Assembly: GCF_900156405.1 (NCBI RefSeq)
Contig: NZ_FTNN01000001.1
Span: 417,651-481,650 of the forward strand
Reading direction: 5' to 3'
Source of the DNA: Shewanella morhuae
Lineage (GTDB): Bacteria; Pseudomonadota; Gammaproteobacteria; Enterobacterales; Shewanellaceae
DNA length: 64,000 nt
A program made the position numbers and the translations under genes. Under the pieces are notes generated by a model that was given only the letters and a program-made list of their open reading frames with translations, searched no databases and was not told where the DNA came from. This document shows positions 1-9,900 of the stretch, piece by piece; the first letter of the stretch is position 1, and each line of letters opens with the position of its first letter.

Positions 1-63
1 TAAGTGATTAAAACACACTACTTTTACCTATGTTGAAGCGTAAAAGCCGGTTTATGTCATCAT

Positions 64-96
64 AAAAAAAGGAGCGATAATTTCGCTCCTTTTTTC
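64..96. terminator. Rho-independent terminator, probably bidirectional
   Basis: A 7-bp GC-rich stem (GGAGCGA / TCGCTCC) with a 5-nt loop is flanked by a run of A on the left and a run of T on the right, so it can end transcripts from either side. The gene it serves on the left lies outside the window. Confidence 0.8.
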
Positions 97-296
97 ATAT
101 TTAAAATGCACTTTTACAAAACTCGATGTATTTCAGGCTATTAATTTTTATTGTAAATATTCTAATCGATCAAAGTGATGAAACGGTCGTTTCAACTATT
201 AAGTACCCATTACTAAGTAGGTCGTAGCCAAGTTGATAAACGATAGCATGATTTACTTCACTCTATTACTCAGGAAAACCATCTTGAGTGATAAGT
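97..296. other. Intergenic stretch with one operator-like palindrome
   Basis: No convincing ORF is visible between the two terminators. The only structure seen is TGAAACG-GT-CGTTTCA at 179-194, two perfect 7-bp arms around 2 bp, of the general shape bound by LacI-family repressors. No promoter or gene that it would control is evident nearby. Confidence 0.35.
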
Positions 297-335
297 AAAA
301 AAAAGCCCCCATCTCAATGAGATGGGGGCTTTTTT
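297..335. terminator. Strong Rho-independent terminator
   Basis: A perfect 12-bp stem (AGCCCCCATCTC / GAGATGGGGGCT) with a short AAT loop is flanked by A-tract and T-tract. On the minus strand it lies about 50 bp beyond the stop of the small ORF at 387-467 and would end that transcript. Confidence 0.88.
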
Positions 336-386
336 ATTAATAAAACGTCAAATTAATCCAATGAACTTTTCGAGTCATTCGGAGTG

Positions 387-467
387 TTATTTCAGCTCGT
401 TAGCGGTATAAAGTTCAACAAAAACACGCTTATAACTGTTAACCAGACGTTCAAATAATTTAGTCAT
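387..467 (-). CDS. Small 26-residue protein, unknown function
   Basis: The ORF encodes 26 residues beginning MTKLFERLVN and ending in TANELK, and is too short for most gene callers. Support comes from context: a GGAGAT Shine-Dalgarno 6 nt before the ATG, a sigma70-type promoter about 100 bp upstream on the same strand, and a strong terminator immediately downstream. The peptide is charged and likely an amphipathic helix: hydrophobic L, F, V and Y residues alternate with K, R and E. It has no signal peptide or clear membrane segment. I do not recognise a family. It could be a real small protein or the coding part of a dual-function small RNA. Confidence 0.55.
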   Translation of the reverse strand: MTKLFERLVNSYKRVFVELYTANELK

Positions 468-489
468 ATCAATATCTCCACACCAAAAG

Positions 490-546
490 TTAATACCAAT
501 GTGCGCGAAGTAGGTTTGGGCTGGGCGACGACACCGTGTTACCCAA
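490..546 (-). CDS. Possible 18-residue leader peptide
   Basis: A TTG-initiated ORF of 18 codons (GNTVSSPSP in its first half, HWY at its end) follows an AAGGAG Shine-Dalgarno with only 4 nt spacing, on the same transcript as the 26-residue ORF. The near-ideal Shine-Dalgarno is the main evidence; the TTG start and tight spacing weaken it. If real it could be a leader that couples to translation of the downstream ORF. It may instead be untranslated 5' RNA. Confidence 0.25.
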   Translation of the reverse strand: MGNTVSSPSPNLLRAHWY

Positions 547-568
547 TTGTCTCCTTAACACAGGCTAT

Positions 569-597
569 ATATTAGACAAACCAAATGCGCTTATCAA
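569..597 (-). promoter_or_regulatory. Sigma70-type promoter for the small-ORF unit
   Basis: Reading the minus strand, TTGATA and TAATAT are separated by exactly 17 bp. Transcription would start near 562 and run through the two small ORFs to the terminator at 297-335, giving an RNA of about 230-265 nt. Confidence 0.6.
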
Positions 598-1269
598 ACG
601 AGAAAAAATACAATTAAGCATTAGATAAATTAATGAATGTTTTTTAGTTTTTATGGGTTTCAATTTGGTTAACGTATTAAGTTGTTGTTATTTATTATTA
701 ATTTTATAAGTTGTTTATTTTGTTCTTTATTTGTTATTAGCCTAATTGTTGTAGTTTTTTAAATTTGTTTTTGTTTTGACCGTTAGCGTGCCATTTTTGT
801 GGCTAAGGTGTAAAAACATGGTTTTGTATAGAATGATGCGTGTTTGCTACTCTCATTGATTGGTGTTGTCAATACCGCTGGGTAGGGAAGTGTGTGCCTT
901 GCCGCAAAAACCATCTAAACCACTGAGTTTGATTGATTTGAATCAAACTCAGGTGTATAAAATACCGGTAGATGAGCGTAAATAAATATCTTAACTTGCT
1001 GATATTTATATTGATGACTCATTTGACCTATTAAGTAGTAAAGTATTGCTCCCAATGTTATGTAATAGTGTGACCCATGTCTCGATATGTTGTGAGGCTG
1101 AGGGCTTTTTACACCGTACAGCTTGGATGTAATGCGAAAGATTAAATTTAACGGTTTATACTGATGACAGATATAAGCACAAAATGAAACTCACTATCCT
1201 ACCAAGGCACTTGTTGCGAATAATTGTGTATGTTCACAGCAATTGGACGCACCACGTAAGGAGTCACCG
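598..1269. other. Long AT-rich intergenic region upstream of cydABX
   Basis: About 670 bp without a supportable gene. The 600-790 part is very T-rich on the plus strand. It holds the FNR/CRP-type palindrome at 923-952 and should contain the cyd promoter(s), but I could not fix a -35/-10 pair with confidence. A long regulatory region fits an oxidase operon that responds to oxygen through several regulators. Confidence 0.5.
923..952. promoter_or_regulatory. FNR(EtrA)/CRP-type binding palindrome
   Basis: Perfect 12-bp arms CTGAGTTTGATT and AATCAAACTCAG surround 6 bp. The core at 933-946 reads TTGATTTGAATCAA, an exact match to the FNR half-site pattern TTGAT-N4-ATCAA. It lies about 320 bp upstream of the cydA start. 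Shewanella FNR (EtrA) and CRP sites overlap in sequence, so either regulator could bind. There is no T-tract, so a terminator role is unlikely. Confidence 0.65.
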
Positions 1270-2832
1270 ATGATTGTTGCAGAGGTTGTTGAGCTGTCAC
1301 GGTTGCAGTTTGCGCTGACAGCCATGTATCACTTCCTATTTGTTCCCTTAACTTTGGGGCTAGCATTTTTGCTGGCTATCATGGAATCACTGTATGTGAT
1401 GACCGATAAACAAATTTATAAAGATATGACGAAGTTCTGGGGTAAGTTATTTGGAATTAACTTTGCCTTAGGTGTGACGACGGGTTTGGCAATGGAGTTC
1501 CAATTCGGAACAAACTGGTCTTACTATTCGCACTATGTAGGCGATATTTTTGGCGCGCCATTAGCGATTGAAGGCCTGATGGCATTCTTCTTAGAATCGA
1601 CCTTTGTGGGAATGTTCTTCTTTGGTTGGGATCGCTTCTCTAAACGCCAACATTTAATGGTGACTTGGTTAGTTGCTTTTGGTTCTAACATGTCGGCGCT
1701 GTGGATTTTAATCGCAAACGGTTGGATGCAAAACCCAGTCGGTTCTGTGTTTAACTACGAAACGATGCGTATGGAGATGGTCAGCTTCGCTGAGGTGGTA
1801 TTTAACCCCGTCGCGCAGGTGAAATTTGTCCATACCGTAGCATCTGGTTATGTCGCTGGTGCCATGTTTGTATTGGCGATCAGTGCTTACTATATCCTCA
1901 AAAAACGTGATTTACCTTTTGCTCGTCGCTCATTTGCGATTGCGGCCAGTTTTGGTATGGCGTCGATTTTGTCGGTTATCGTATTAGGCGATGAGTCTGG
2001 TTATAAAGTGGGTGAAGCACAGCGTGTTAAATTAGCGGCGATTGAAGCTGAGTGGCACACTGAACCTGCTCCAGCGGCTTTCACTGCGGTTGGTTTCCCT
2101 AATCAGGAAACGATGCATACTGATTATGCAATTAAAATACCCTATGCAATGGGCATTATTGCTACTCGCTCACTTGATGAGGAAGTCACGGGTATTCACG
2201 ATTTAATTGCTGAGCATGAAGTGCGTATTCGTAACGGTATGAAAGCGTATGCCATGTTAGTCAAATTGCGTGCGGGTGATGTCACTCCTGAACTGCGTGC
2301 CGCTTTTGACGCTGCAAAAGTGGATTTAGGCTACGGTTTCTTACTCAAACGCTATACCGATAATATTGTCGATGCGACCGAAGAACAAATTAAAGCCGCT
2401 GCTAAAGATTCAATTCCAAATGTAGCACCTATTTTCTGGAGCTTCCGTTTAATGGTGGCTGCAGGCTTTATTATGTTGTTTGTTTTTGCTGCTGCATTCT
2501 GGCAAAGCACTCGTCATCAAATTCAAGAAAAAAAATGGGTACTTAGAGCTGCGGTTTATAGTTTGCCATTGCCTTGGATTGGTATCGAGTGTGGTTGGTT
2601 TGTCGCTGAGTATGGTCGCCAACCTTGGGCCATTTCAGAGATATTACCGACCTTTATGTCGGCCTCGAGCTTAACGACTAGCGACTTATGGTTCAGTATT
2701 TTATCTATCACCTTGTTTTACACTGTGCTGTTGGTGATTGAGGTATTCTTGATGCTTAAGTTTATCCGTATTGGTCCGAGTAGTTTAAAAACGGGTCGTT
2801 ATCATTTCGAGACTAATGCTTCACAAAATTAG
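1270..2832 (+). CDS. cydA: Cytochrome bd ubiquinol oxidase subunit I
   Basis: CydA carries the b558, b595 and d haems and the quinol site of cytochrome bd, which reduces oxygen to water in the inner membrane with high affinity. The protein (520 aa) matches E. coli CydA almost throughout: [17 protein letters not shown] with the haem-ligand His at residue 21, the [12 protein letters not shown] segment with the second His, the long Q-loop [12 protein letters not shown], and the AEYGRQPW motif. Translation is placed at the ATG preceded by AAGGAG; an in-frame TTG 27 bp earlier has no ribosome-binding site and would add 9 residues absent from the family. cydB follows after 23 bp and cydX completes the operon. 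Confidence 0.97.
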   Translation: MIVAEVVELSRLQFALTAMYHFLFVPLTLGLAFLLAIMESLYVMTDKQIYKDMTKFWGKLFGINFALGVTTGLAMEFQFGTNWSYYSHYVGDIFGAPLAIEGLMAFFLESTFVGMFFFGWDRFSKRQHLMVTWLVAFGSNMSALWILIANGWMQNPVGSVFNYETMRMEMVSFAEVVFNPVAQVKFVHTVASGYVAGAMFVLAISAYYILKKRDLPFARRSFAIAASFGMASILSVIVLGDESGYKVGEAQRVKLAAIEAEWHTEPAPAAFTAVGFPNQETMHTDYAIKIPYAMGIIATRSLDEEVTGIHDLIAEHEVRIRNGMKAYAMLVKLRAGDVTPELRAAFDAAKVDLGYGFLLKRYTDNIVDATEEQIKAAAKDSIPNVAPIFWSFRLMVAAGFIMLFVFAAAFWQSTRHQIQEKKWVLRAAVYSLPLPWIGIECGWFVAEYGRQPWAISEILPTFMSASSLTTSDLWFSILSITLFYTVLLVIEVFLMLKFIRIGPSSLKTGRYHFETNASQN

Positions 2833-2855
2833 AAGCCTAAGCAGAGGATTTCATT

Positions 2856-3995
2856 ATGTTTGATTATGAAACGTTGAGAGTTATCTGGTGGGCTCTGATC
2901 GGCGTACTGTTCATCGGATTTGCGTTAACGGACGGTTTTGATATGGGTGTGGGTGCGTTGCTACCGATTATTGGTAAGGACGACACCGAACGCCGCATTA
3001 TGATCAATACCATTGCTCCCCATTGGGATGGTAACCAAGTATGGTTAATCACAGCGGGCGGCGCGTTATTTGCCGCTTGGCCTATGGTGTATGCAGTGTC
3101 TTTCTCTGGCTTTTATATCGCCATGATGTTGGTACTGTTTGCGCTTTATATGCGTCCAGTTGGCTTTGATTACCGTTCAAAAATTGAAAATCCACAGTGG
3201 CGCAAGTCATGGGATTGGGCCTTGTTTATCGGTGGTTTTGTGCCTCCGCTGATCATCGGCGTCGCTTTTGGTAACTTGTTACAAGGCGTTCCGTTTGAAT
3301 TTGACGAGTTCCTACGTGCTAAATACCACGGTGGTCTATTTGGTCTGTTGAATCCTTTTGGTTTACTCGCAGGTCTAGTGAGCGTAAGCATGTTTATGAT
3401 GCAGGGTGCTTCTTGGCTACAAATGAAGACAGATAGTGAGCTGCGCGTTCGTGCTGCAAAAGCTACGCAATTTTTTGCGCTATTAGTAGCGGTGTTATTT
3501 GCAGCAGCAGGCGTGTGGCTAGCCAATGGGATTGATGGTTATGTAGTGACATCGACACTCGATCATTATGCGGTTTCTAACCCTGCATTAAAAACGGTTG
3601 CGATTGAAGCCGGTGCTTGGCTTACTAACTATGATAAATACCCCATTACTATGTTATTCCCAATCTTAGGTGTGGTGTTACCGCTGTTAGTGATTATAGT
3701 GAGTCGCTTTAACCGTTCCGGTTTTGCCTTCCTATTTAGTTCACTTACTGTGGCTATGGTAATTTTGACTTGTGGTGCAGCAATGTTCCCATTCGTCATG
3801 CCATCGTCATTAGATCCGAATGTGAGTTTGACTATGTGGGATGCAACAGCCAGTGAAACAAGCTTAGGTGTGATGACGGTTGCCGCTGCGATTTTTGTAC
3901 CCTTAGTATTAAGTTACACAGTGTGGACTTACTTCAAAATGTTTGGTCGTATTAGCCGTAAACATATTGAAGATAATAAAGTCTCACTCTACTGA
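2856..3995 (+). CDS. cydB: Cytochrome bd ubiquinol oxidase subunit II
   Basis: CydB is the partner membrane subunit of cytochrome bd oxidase and contributes to the proton pathway and complex stability. The 379-residue length equals that of E. coli CydB. The N-terminus MFDYETLRVIWWALIGVL and the segment FALTDGFDMGVGALLP are diagnostic, followed by the DGNQVWLITAGGALFAAWP motif and about eight hydrophobic spans. It has an AGAGGA ribosome-binding site, starts 23 bp after cydA and is followed 26 bp later by cydX, so the three are one operon. Confidence 0.97.
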   Translation: MFDYETLRVIWWALIGVLFIGFALTDGFDMGVGALLPIIGKDDTERRIMINTIAPHWDGNQVWLITAGGALFAAWPMVYAVSFSGFYIAMMLVLFALYMRPVGFDYRSKIENPQWRKSWDWALFIGGFVPPLIIGVAFGNLLQGVPFEFDEFLRAKYHGGLFGLLNPFGLLAGLVSVSMFMMQGASWLQMKTDSELRVRAAKATQFFALLVAVLFAAAGVWLANGIDGYVVTSTLDHYAVSNPALKTVAIEAGAWLTNYDKYPITMLFPILGVVLPLLVIIVSRFNRSGFAFLFSSLTVAMVILTCGAAMFPFVMPSSLDPNVSLTMWDATASETSLGVMTVAAAIFVPLVLSYTVWTYFKMFGRISRKHIEDNKVSLY

Positions 3996-4021
3996 TACTG
4001 ACAATTTAAGGAGCATATACT

Positions 4022-4138
4022 ATGTGGTATTTCACGTGGCTATTAGGGGTTTTGTTAGCCTGTTCTTTCGGTATCATCAACGCTTTATGGCTTGAAAATA
4101 CTGAGAATATGGACAGAGCGGCAGATGACGCTGACTAA
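4022..4138 (+). CDS. cydX: Cytochrome bd oxidase small subunit CydX
   Basis: This 38-residue ORF starts MWYFTWLLGVLLACSFGI, the hallmark of CydX, a single-span subunit that binds CydAB and stabilises its haems. One transmembrane helix (residues 3-24) is followed by a polar tail rich in acidic residues (NMDRAADDAD). A clear AAGGAGC Shine-Dalgarno precedes the ATG, and the gene sits directly after cydB and before a terminator. The 37-residue E. coli homologue is almost the same length. Such short genes are often missed. Confidence 0.93.
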   Translation: MWYFTWLLGVLLACSFGIINALWLENTENMDRAADDAD

Positions 4139-4153
4139 CGTCTAAACTCGAAT

Positions 4154-4185
4154 TGAAAACCTCGCGCATGCGGGGTTTTTTATTG
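4154..4185 (+). terminator. Terminator of cydABX
   Basis: AAAACCTCGC and GCGGGGTTTT form a 10-bp stem with one wobble pair and a short loop, followed by more T. It lies 16 bp after the cydX stop. Confidence 0.8.
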
Positions 4186-4328
4186 GGCTATTTTTAATAA
4201 TTTGAGATGTGTAAAGAAGGAACAGTCCAATATGCAGGGCGTGATGATGGTTCGTTAGCGTTGACTTTATATGAGTTATTCCGCTCTCGCCTCTAACCTA
4301 CCTTTATCTTAATTCTACCCAGTCTTAT

Positions 4329-4520
4329 TTTATACCAATCACATTAACGATCTAATCAGTTTAGAGCCTCACAGGGCGGCTGATTTAACTGCATGGCAAC
4401 GCGCTTTATACAGCGTTTAAGGCTTTTGGCAGAGCACCACTATGCTTTCAAGCCTTCGCCTTGTCTAAAGCGCGTTGAACTCCAGCTGAATGAGCAGATA
4501 GTTAATGCGATTGGTGTTAA
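4329..4520. mobile_element. MITE-like palindromic element
   Basis: A roughly 190-bp element is bounded by imperfect terminal inverted repeats: TATACCAATCACATTAAC on the left and GTTAATGCGATTGGTGTTA on the right. Inside are further inverted segments (CGCGCTTTA near 4400 against TAAAGCGCG near 4467; AAGGCTTT against CAAGCCTT), so the whole can fold as one long imperfect hairpin. It encodes no transposase. A 78-codon ORF crossing it has no ribosome-binding site and looks accidental. These traits fit a non-autonomous miniature element; the family name was not checked. Confidence 0.6.
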
Positions 4521-4558
4521 ATATTGTTTTACATACTTATTTTTAATCAGTAGAACAT

Positions 4559-4588
4559 TTAAAAATGCCGCCTATTTAGGCGGCATTG
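4559..4588 (-). terminator. Terminator of the chemoreceptor gene
   Basis: A 9-bp stem (AATGCCGCC / GGCGGCATT) with a 6-nt loop is followed on the minus strand by a T-rich stretch. It lies 31 bp beyond the chemoreceptor stop codon. Confidence 0.8.
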
Positions 4589-4618
4589 ATACGTCATTAA
4601 CACCCTGCAAGATTATTT

Positions 4619-6622
4619 CTAGGCTTTAAACTGGCTTATTTGGCGCTTTAAAGTTGCAGCCAAAGAGGACAGTTCGTTCGCTGAATGGACTGTCTGCGAG
4701 GCACGCAGCTCACCTTCACTCGCAAGCTCGCTGATCTGATGCAGGTTATGAGTAATTTCTTGGGCCACACTGCTCTGTTGTTCTGTCGCCGAGGCAATGT
4801 TACATGAGCTAATTGCCAGTTCACCAATTCGCAGAGTGATTTCCTTAAGTTGTTCACCGGTAGCTTCACCTTGGGCGGCCGATGTTATACCTAACTGACG
4901 GCTTTGACTCATTTGCTCCATCGTATTTTTGACTTGAGTTTGTAGCTTTCCAATAGTCTGGCCAATTTCTAAAATAGATGACTGTGTTCGATGGGCTAAA
5001 ACTCGGACCTCATCGGCAACCACAGCAAAACCTCTACCTTGATCGCCCGCTCGCGCAGCCTCAATGGCCGCATTGAGTGCGAGTAAGTTAGTCTGCTCAG
5101 CAATGCTATTAATGACTTCAGTTACTTTGCTAATCGCTTCACTTTCTTGGCTAACTTTTTCGACTGACTGATGGCTGCTATTGAGCTGCTGGCTTAGCTT
5201 GAGCAAGTCTTGTACAACTTGAACTTGCTGTTTTTGACCTTCTTTAGCCGCAAGATCCACCTGTTGGCTCTGGTCTGCGCCGGCTTGAGCATGATTGGCA
5301 ACATCACGAATTGACGTTGACATCTCTTCAATTGCCGTGGCTATTTGATCGGTTTGTAGCATTAAAGCTTGCGCTTCTTCGCCATTTTGTTGTGCCACGT
5401 TTTGCGCTTGTATTGCTTGTTGCTCTAAGCTGGTGACCGAGGTTTGCAGTGCGATGATGAGTTGCCTGAGCTCTGCGGACATTATTGATACACTCGAGGT
5501 AATTTTATCAACTTCGTTTTGGCTTTGCGGTTCAGATGCCGTTAATTGGCGACTAAAATCACCGTGGCCTAAGGTTTCCATATGATTTTGTAATACATGT
5601 AATGGTTTAAGCGTTCTGATTAACACCATTGACAGTAATGCGGTGATTAATGCGATTCCAGTCATTGCCACAATCGCGTTGATTTTAAGTAAATACATGC
5701 TCTCTTCACTGAGCTCACTGATTTTTACTTGGCCGATGAGCACCCAGTTCCAGCCATTCACCGTTTGACTGTGGGCAAACATAGCTTCATCTTTGCTATT
5801 AGCATAACGCCAGTCGGTATTATCTTGTGTTGCTTGGCTTAGGCTCAAGCCATCTAACATGGAATCGGTGACTCTTTCGTCAGCAGCAAATTGAGGGTGT
5901 GCGACCAGTAAATTGTCGACTTTGTGCATTAATAGGAAATGGCCTGTTTCTTCTAAGACTAAATTATTCACGGCTTGTTGGAGTTGTTGTAATACGGCGC
6001 TTATTTCAAAACCAATGTACAAAATACCAATGACTTGTCCCTGAGTGTCTTTCACCGGACGATAAACAGTCATGTAATCTTTGCCAAACAGCTTGGCATA
6101 ACCTTCATAGTCTTTGCCGCTGATCAGAGTTTGATAGCCAGGATGACTTTTGCCTAGATAGGTACCAAGTGCTCTATTGCCATCGGCTTTTTTGAGTGAT
6201 GTAGCAATACGCACAAAATCGTCACCGTCGCGCACAAATATGGTGGCATTACCGCCCGTTAAGTTCGCAAAGCGGTCGACCTTACTTTTTGAGGTATTAA
6301 TTTGTTCTTGTTCGTGTAATAGCGCAGGAGTGCTTACGCCAATAACGTTAATGGTTTTATTCGGTTTGCTAAATTGCCCTGGATACATTTCTTTAAAAAC
6401 ATCAGCATTGCGCCTAGCAAGTTGTAACAGACTGTCATATTGCAGTTCTAGCATGCTTGATAAGGCACTAATTTCAGCATTCATCGCACTAATGCCTTTA
6501 TCTTCAAGTACATTTGATGCCGCTTTATAGGAAAGGGTACTGAGTATACTAAAAATAATAAGGGTAAGAAAAAAGGCGAGGGCCCCAATCTGTTTTGCAA
6601 TAGGCCAATGTTTATAATTCAT
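4619..6622 (-). CDS. Methyl-accepting chemotaxis protein with Cache sensor domain
   Basis: A 667-residue transmembrane chemoreceptor that would signal to CheA/CheW. Membrane spans lie at about residues 10-32 and 311-336. The periplasmic part between them carries a Cache-type ligand domain (for example [19 protein letters not shown] and the [19 protein letters not shown] strand pair), of the Cache3-Cache2 type. A HAMP linker follows at about 337-390, then the long signalling coiled coil with the conserved hairpin tip at 509-546 ([18 protein letters not shown], then [15 protein letters not shown]). There is no C-terminal pentapeptide for CheR/CheB tethering. The gene is monocistronic. I saw no good sigma28 promoter upstream, and the ligand cannot be told from sequence. 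Confidence 0.93.
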   Translation of the reverse strand: MNYKHWPIAKQIGALAFFLTLIIFSILSTLSYKAASNVLEDKGISAMNAEISALSSMLELQYDSLLQLARRNADVFKEMYPGQFSKPNKTINVIGVSTPALLHEQEQINTSKSKVDRFANLTGGNATIFVRDGDDFVRIATSLKKADGNRALGTYLGKSHPGYQTLISGKDYEGYAKLFGKDYMTVYRPVKDTQGQVIGILYIGFEISAVLQQLQQAVNNLVLEETGHFLLMHKVDNLLVAHPQFAADERVTDSMLDGLSLSQATQDNTDWRYANSKDEAMFAHSQTVNGWNWVLIGQVKISELSEESMYLLKINAIVAMTGIALITALLSMVLIRTLKPLHVLQNHMETLGHGDFSRQLTASEPQSQNEVDKITSSVSIMSAELRQLIIALQTSVTSLEQQAIQAQNVAQQNGEEAQALMLQTDQIATAIEEMSTSIRDVANHAQAGADQSQQVDLAAKEGQKQQVQVVQDLLKLSQQLNSSHQSVEKVSQESEAISKVTEVINSIAEQTNLLALNAAIEAARAGDQGRGFAVVADEVRVLAHRTQSSILEIGQTIGKLQTQVKNTMEQMSQSRQLGITSAAQGEATGEQLKEITLRIGELAISSCNIASATEQQSSVAQEITHNLHQISELASEGELRASQTVHSANELSSLAATLKRQISQFKA

Positions 6623-6823
6623 TATGTGTTCCTATAGGTAAAGGTGCCGCAATGTACCTGAAAATTTAGCTAGAGGTCTTGATGTGAGTCTAAGATTTAT
6701 TATTTGTTATCGATTTTGGGTTAAGTTATGGCCAAAAAAGTGGTTTATTTAGGCTGTTGTGGTGTGTAATTGAATGCAGGGGGGATTAAAAATGATTATC
6801 AAGTGATTGTTTACCCTTTAGAT

Positions 6824-6860
6824 TAATACATCACCACTTTTTTGAAATGATGATGTATTA
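6824..6860. terminator. Stem-loop after the efflux operon
   Basis: Perfect 10-bp arms TAATACATCA and TGATGTATTA enclose a 17-nt loop in the 284-bp gap between the chemoreceptor and the RND pump gene. The stem is AT-rich, and the T-tract after it is only on the plus strand, so a role as terminator for the minus-strand efflux operon is uncertain. Confidence 0.35.
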
Positions 6861-6906
6861 AGCTGTTTTTAGTTATTACTTTTTGTTGTGTTCTTTTTAG
6901 ATTTTT

Positions 6907-9900
6907 TTACTTTATCCTTACTTTGTTTGCGCCATTATTGAAACTTAGCGTTTTCAGGTTGCGCCGTTTCATCAATAGTAAGTACATAGTCGGTACCCAT
7001 ACGAGTGAGAGTAACGTGGTAAGTAATGTTCCGCCCGCTATCGCAATGGCAAAGGGCGGCCAAAAGCCACCGCCAGCGATGATGAGCGGGATAAAACCGC
7101 CAACAGTCGTAATGGTTGTCGAACTGATATGGCGGCCACAACGACTGACTGTGGTAATGATGGTTTCTCTATCGCCAAGTCGAGCGCTCGGCGTACTTTC
7201 TAATTCTGCTAAGATCACAATAGCTGCGTTAATGGCCAGTCCCATTAGTCCTAGTAATCCTATGATTACCGGAAATCCAAAGGGATAGCCAAATACAAAT
7301 ACCGCGAGCAGCCCAAGCCCAGCCGATTGTATGGCACTTAGAAGGATAATCGCAGTCAGTCTAAAGGAGTTAAAAGACAGCACTACAGTGGCTAATAGCA
7401 GGGTTACTACTAACATGACATTTGATAATAAATTCCCTACCGCTTCGTTGCGTTTAGCGCTTTCGCCCCCGATTTCAATTCGATAGCCAGATGGTAGCTG
7501 TAGTTGAGCTATTTTATCATTAACATCATTTAGCACTTGGGCAGGGAGCACTCCGCTGACGATATAGGCTTCAATGGTATTAACTCGTTGGCCATTTCGC
7601 CTTGGGATCGCGCCGCGGCTTACAAGCACATCACTGTGAGATAAAGCAGATAATGCAATTGCCTCACCCGAAGGCGCCACGAGTTGAATTTCTGCCAGAC
7701 GGCTGGTTTCTTCGCGGCTGCTATCACCTAACCGAACCCGAATAGGTAAGGACTCTGTTTGCTCTAGTACGCTGCCACCGATAACGCCAGTAGTCGACAT
7801 TTGGATTTGCTTAGCAATATCCGTAAGGCTCAAACCACTCATTAAGCTGGCATCTTCATTCACTTGTAGCCACAGCTTAGGCGCACCTGCGCTGAGTGTT
7901 GCGCGTGTATGCAGTACGTCCGGTGTTTTAGCGAGAATATTTCGCACTTCGTCGCCAATCGATCGCAAGGTGTCCAGATTTGGACCAAAGATCATTAACT
8001 CTACTGGGGCGTTAAAAGGTGGGCCTTGCTCTAATTTGCGTACCAGCACTTGCGCCTCGGGGAAACTGCGATCAAATTGCTGTTGTAATTCAGGAATGAG
8101 TTGATTGGCGCGCTGAAAGTCAGTCACTTTAATCATAGCTTGGGCGTAATTGCTGGCGCCTTGTTGGCGCTGGGTTAAATTATAATAAAATGAAGGCGTA
8201 TTACCGCCAACCACCCAATCGACCTGGCTAATACCTGTAATGGTATGAAGTTGTTTATCCATCAGTTGCACTTGGTGCAGAGTATTTTCTAAGCTCACAT
8301 GGGGCGCAAGATAGATTTCAATCTGAAACATATCCCTGTCCGATGGCGGAAAAAACTGCTCCGTCATTTTACCGGATGCGTAAAAACCTAAGGCGGGAGT
8401 AATACCAATAATTAATGCGCTGAGAATAGGGCGCTTGAGAGCGATTCTAAGGCTTGTTTGAAAATACTGGCTTAGCCGCGGCAGGTTGACCCCATGTTGA
8501 TACCAAACATCGTTTTTGCCCTCATGGCTAAAGCGTCCAGCAAGCCCTGCAATCAAAGTATGGGAGATTAAGTAAGAGCCCAGCAGCGCAAACATCACTG
8601 ATATGGCGATTCCACTAACAAACTCTCCCGCTGCGCCGGGCATAAGTACTATGGGCGCAAAAGCAAGAATGGTGGTGAGTGTTGAGCCCGCAAGCGGCAA
8701 CCAAAGGTGATGTAAGGTTTCACTCACTGCGCTTAGACGACTCATCCCTTGTTGGCGTCTTTGTGATATAGCATCGACAATCACGATGGCATTATCCACC
8801 ATGATCCCAAGGGCGACAACAAGCCCCGTTACCGACATTTGGTGTATCGGTAAACCAATATATTTCATACAAGCTAAGGTAAATAGAGCCGTAAGTGGTA
8901 AGGATATAGCCACGATAACGGCATTTCTTAGCCCAAGCGTGAGTAACAGTACCAATAAAATAATGACAAACCCTTGCAGGAGATTGATAACTAATCCACC
9001 GAGGCGTTCGCTGGTATAACTGTTTTGCTCGAATAACCATTGGATACGAACATTGGCCGGCAGGTCGTGATTAAGCTCATTAACCACTTGTTCAACCTGT
9101 GCTTGCCAGAGATCGACGCGGCTATTATTGAGCATACGCGCGGCGACAAAAACGCCCTGTTCACCATCGATTAACGCTATGCTGTCTGCCGGGGTTTTGA
9201 CTTGGCGCGTCACAGTGGCAATGTCACCGAGTCGAATAATCTGGCCTTGGGTATCGATTTTTAGTGGCACTTGGCGAATACGTGTTTGTGAGTCGAGTTC
9301 GCCTGATACTTCGACCAAGGCGCGAAAGTGATCATTATTAATTTCACCCGCGGCAATTTTGCTGTCGGCGCTGCTGAGGATATGGGCAATAGTGGCAGGG
9401 GTGAGTTGTAATTGGCTCATCTTATTACCGTCAAGCTGTACAAGCATTTCTTCGGCCGGTGCGCCGTAGAGCCTCACAAAATCAGTGCCCGATAATAGCC
9501 GAAGTCGACTCTGTAATTCTTTGGAGTAGCGGTTGAGTATATCAACTCGAAGCGGTGTTTTTGCATCCCACACTAAGCTTAAAATGACCGTATAGGCATA
9601 ACCAATTTGATCATCCAAAGTTGGAGATGGTATAGCCTCCGGTAGGCTTACTTTTGCGTCCGCCAATAAATCCCGCGCCCGAGACCATACGGGATCTGTC
9701 TCTGTGACCGTGTCTTTCAATTCTAATTGTATGACTGAAATCCCAGGCCGTGAAATCGACTGTATCAACTTGATTTCTTCAAGGCGTCTGAGTTGATTTT
9801 CAAGCACTTCAGTCACTAAAGCTTCGACCCGCTCGGCCGATGCGCCAGGATAAGGCGTGATCACTGAGGCAAAACGATTAGTAATATTTGGGTCTTCAGT

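Noticed and set aside
4393..4629. 78-codon plus-strand ORF
   Set aside because: It runs through the MITE-like palindrome and the chemoreceptor terminator, has no ribosome-binding site, and overlaps the end of the minus-strand chemoreceptor gene.
6640..6720. Possible sigma28 promoter before the chemoreceptor
   Set aside because: The minus strand has ATCGATAA, close to the -10 box, but no TAAAG at the 14-bp position.
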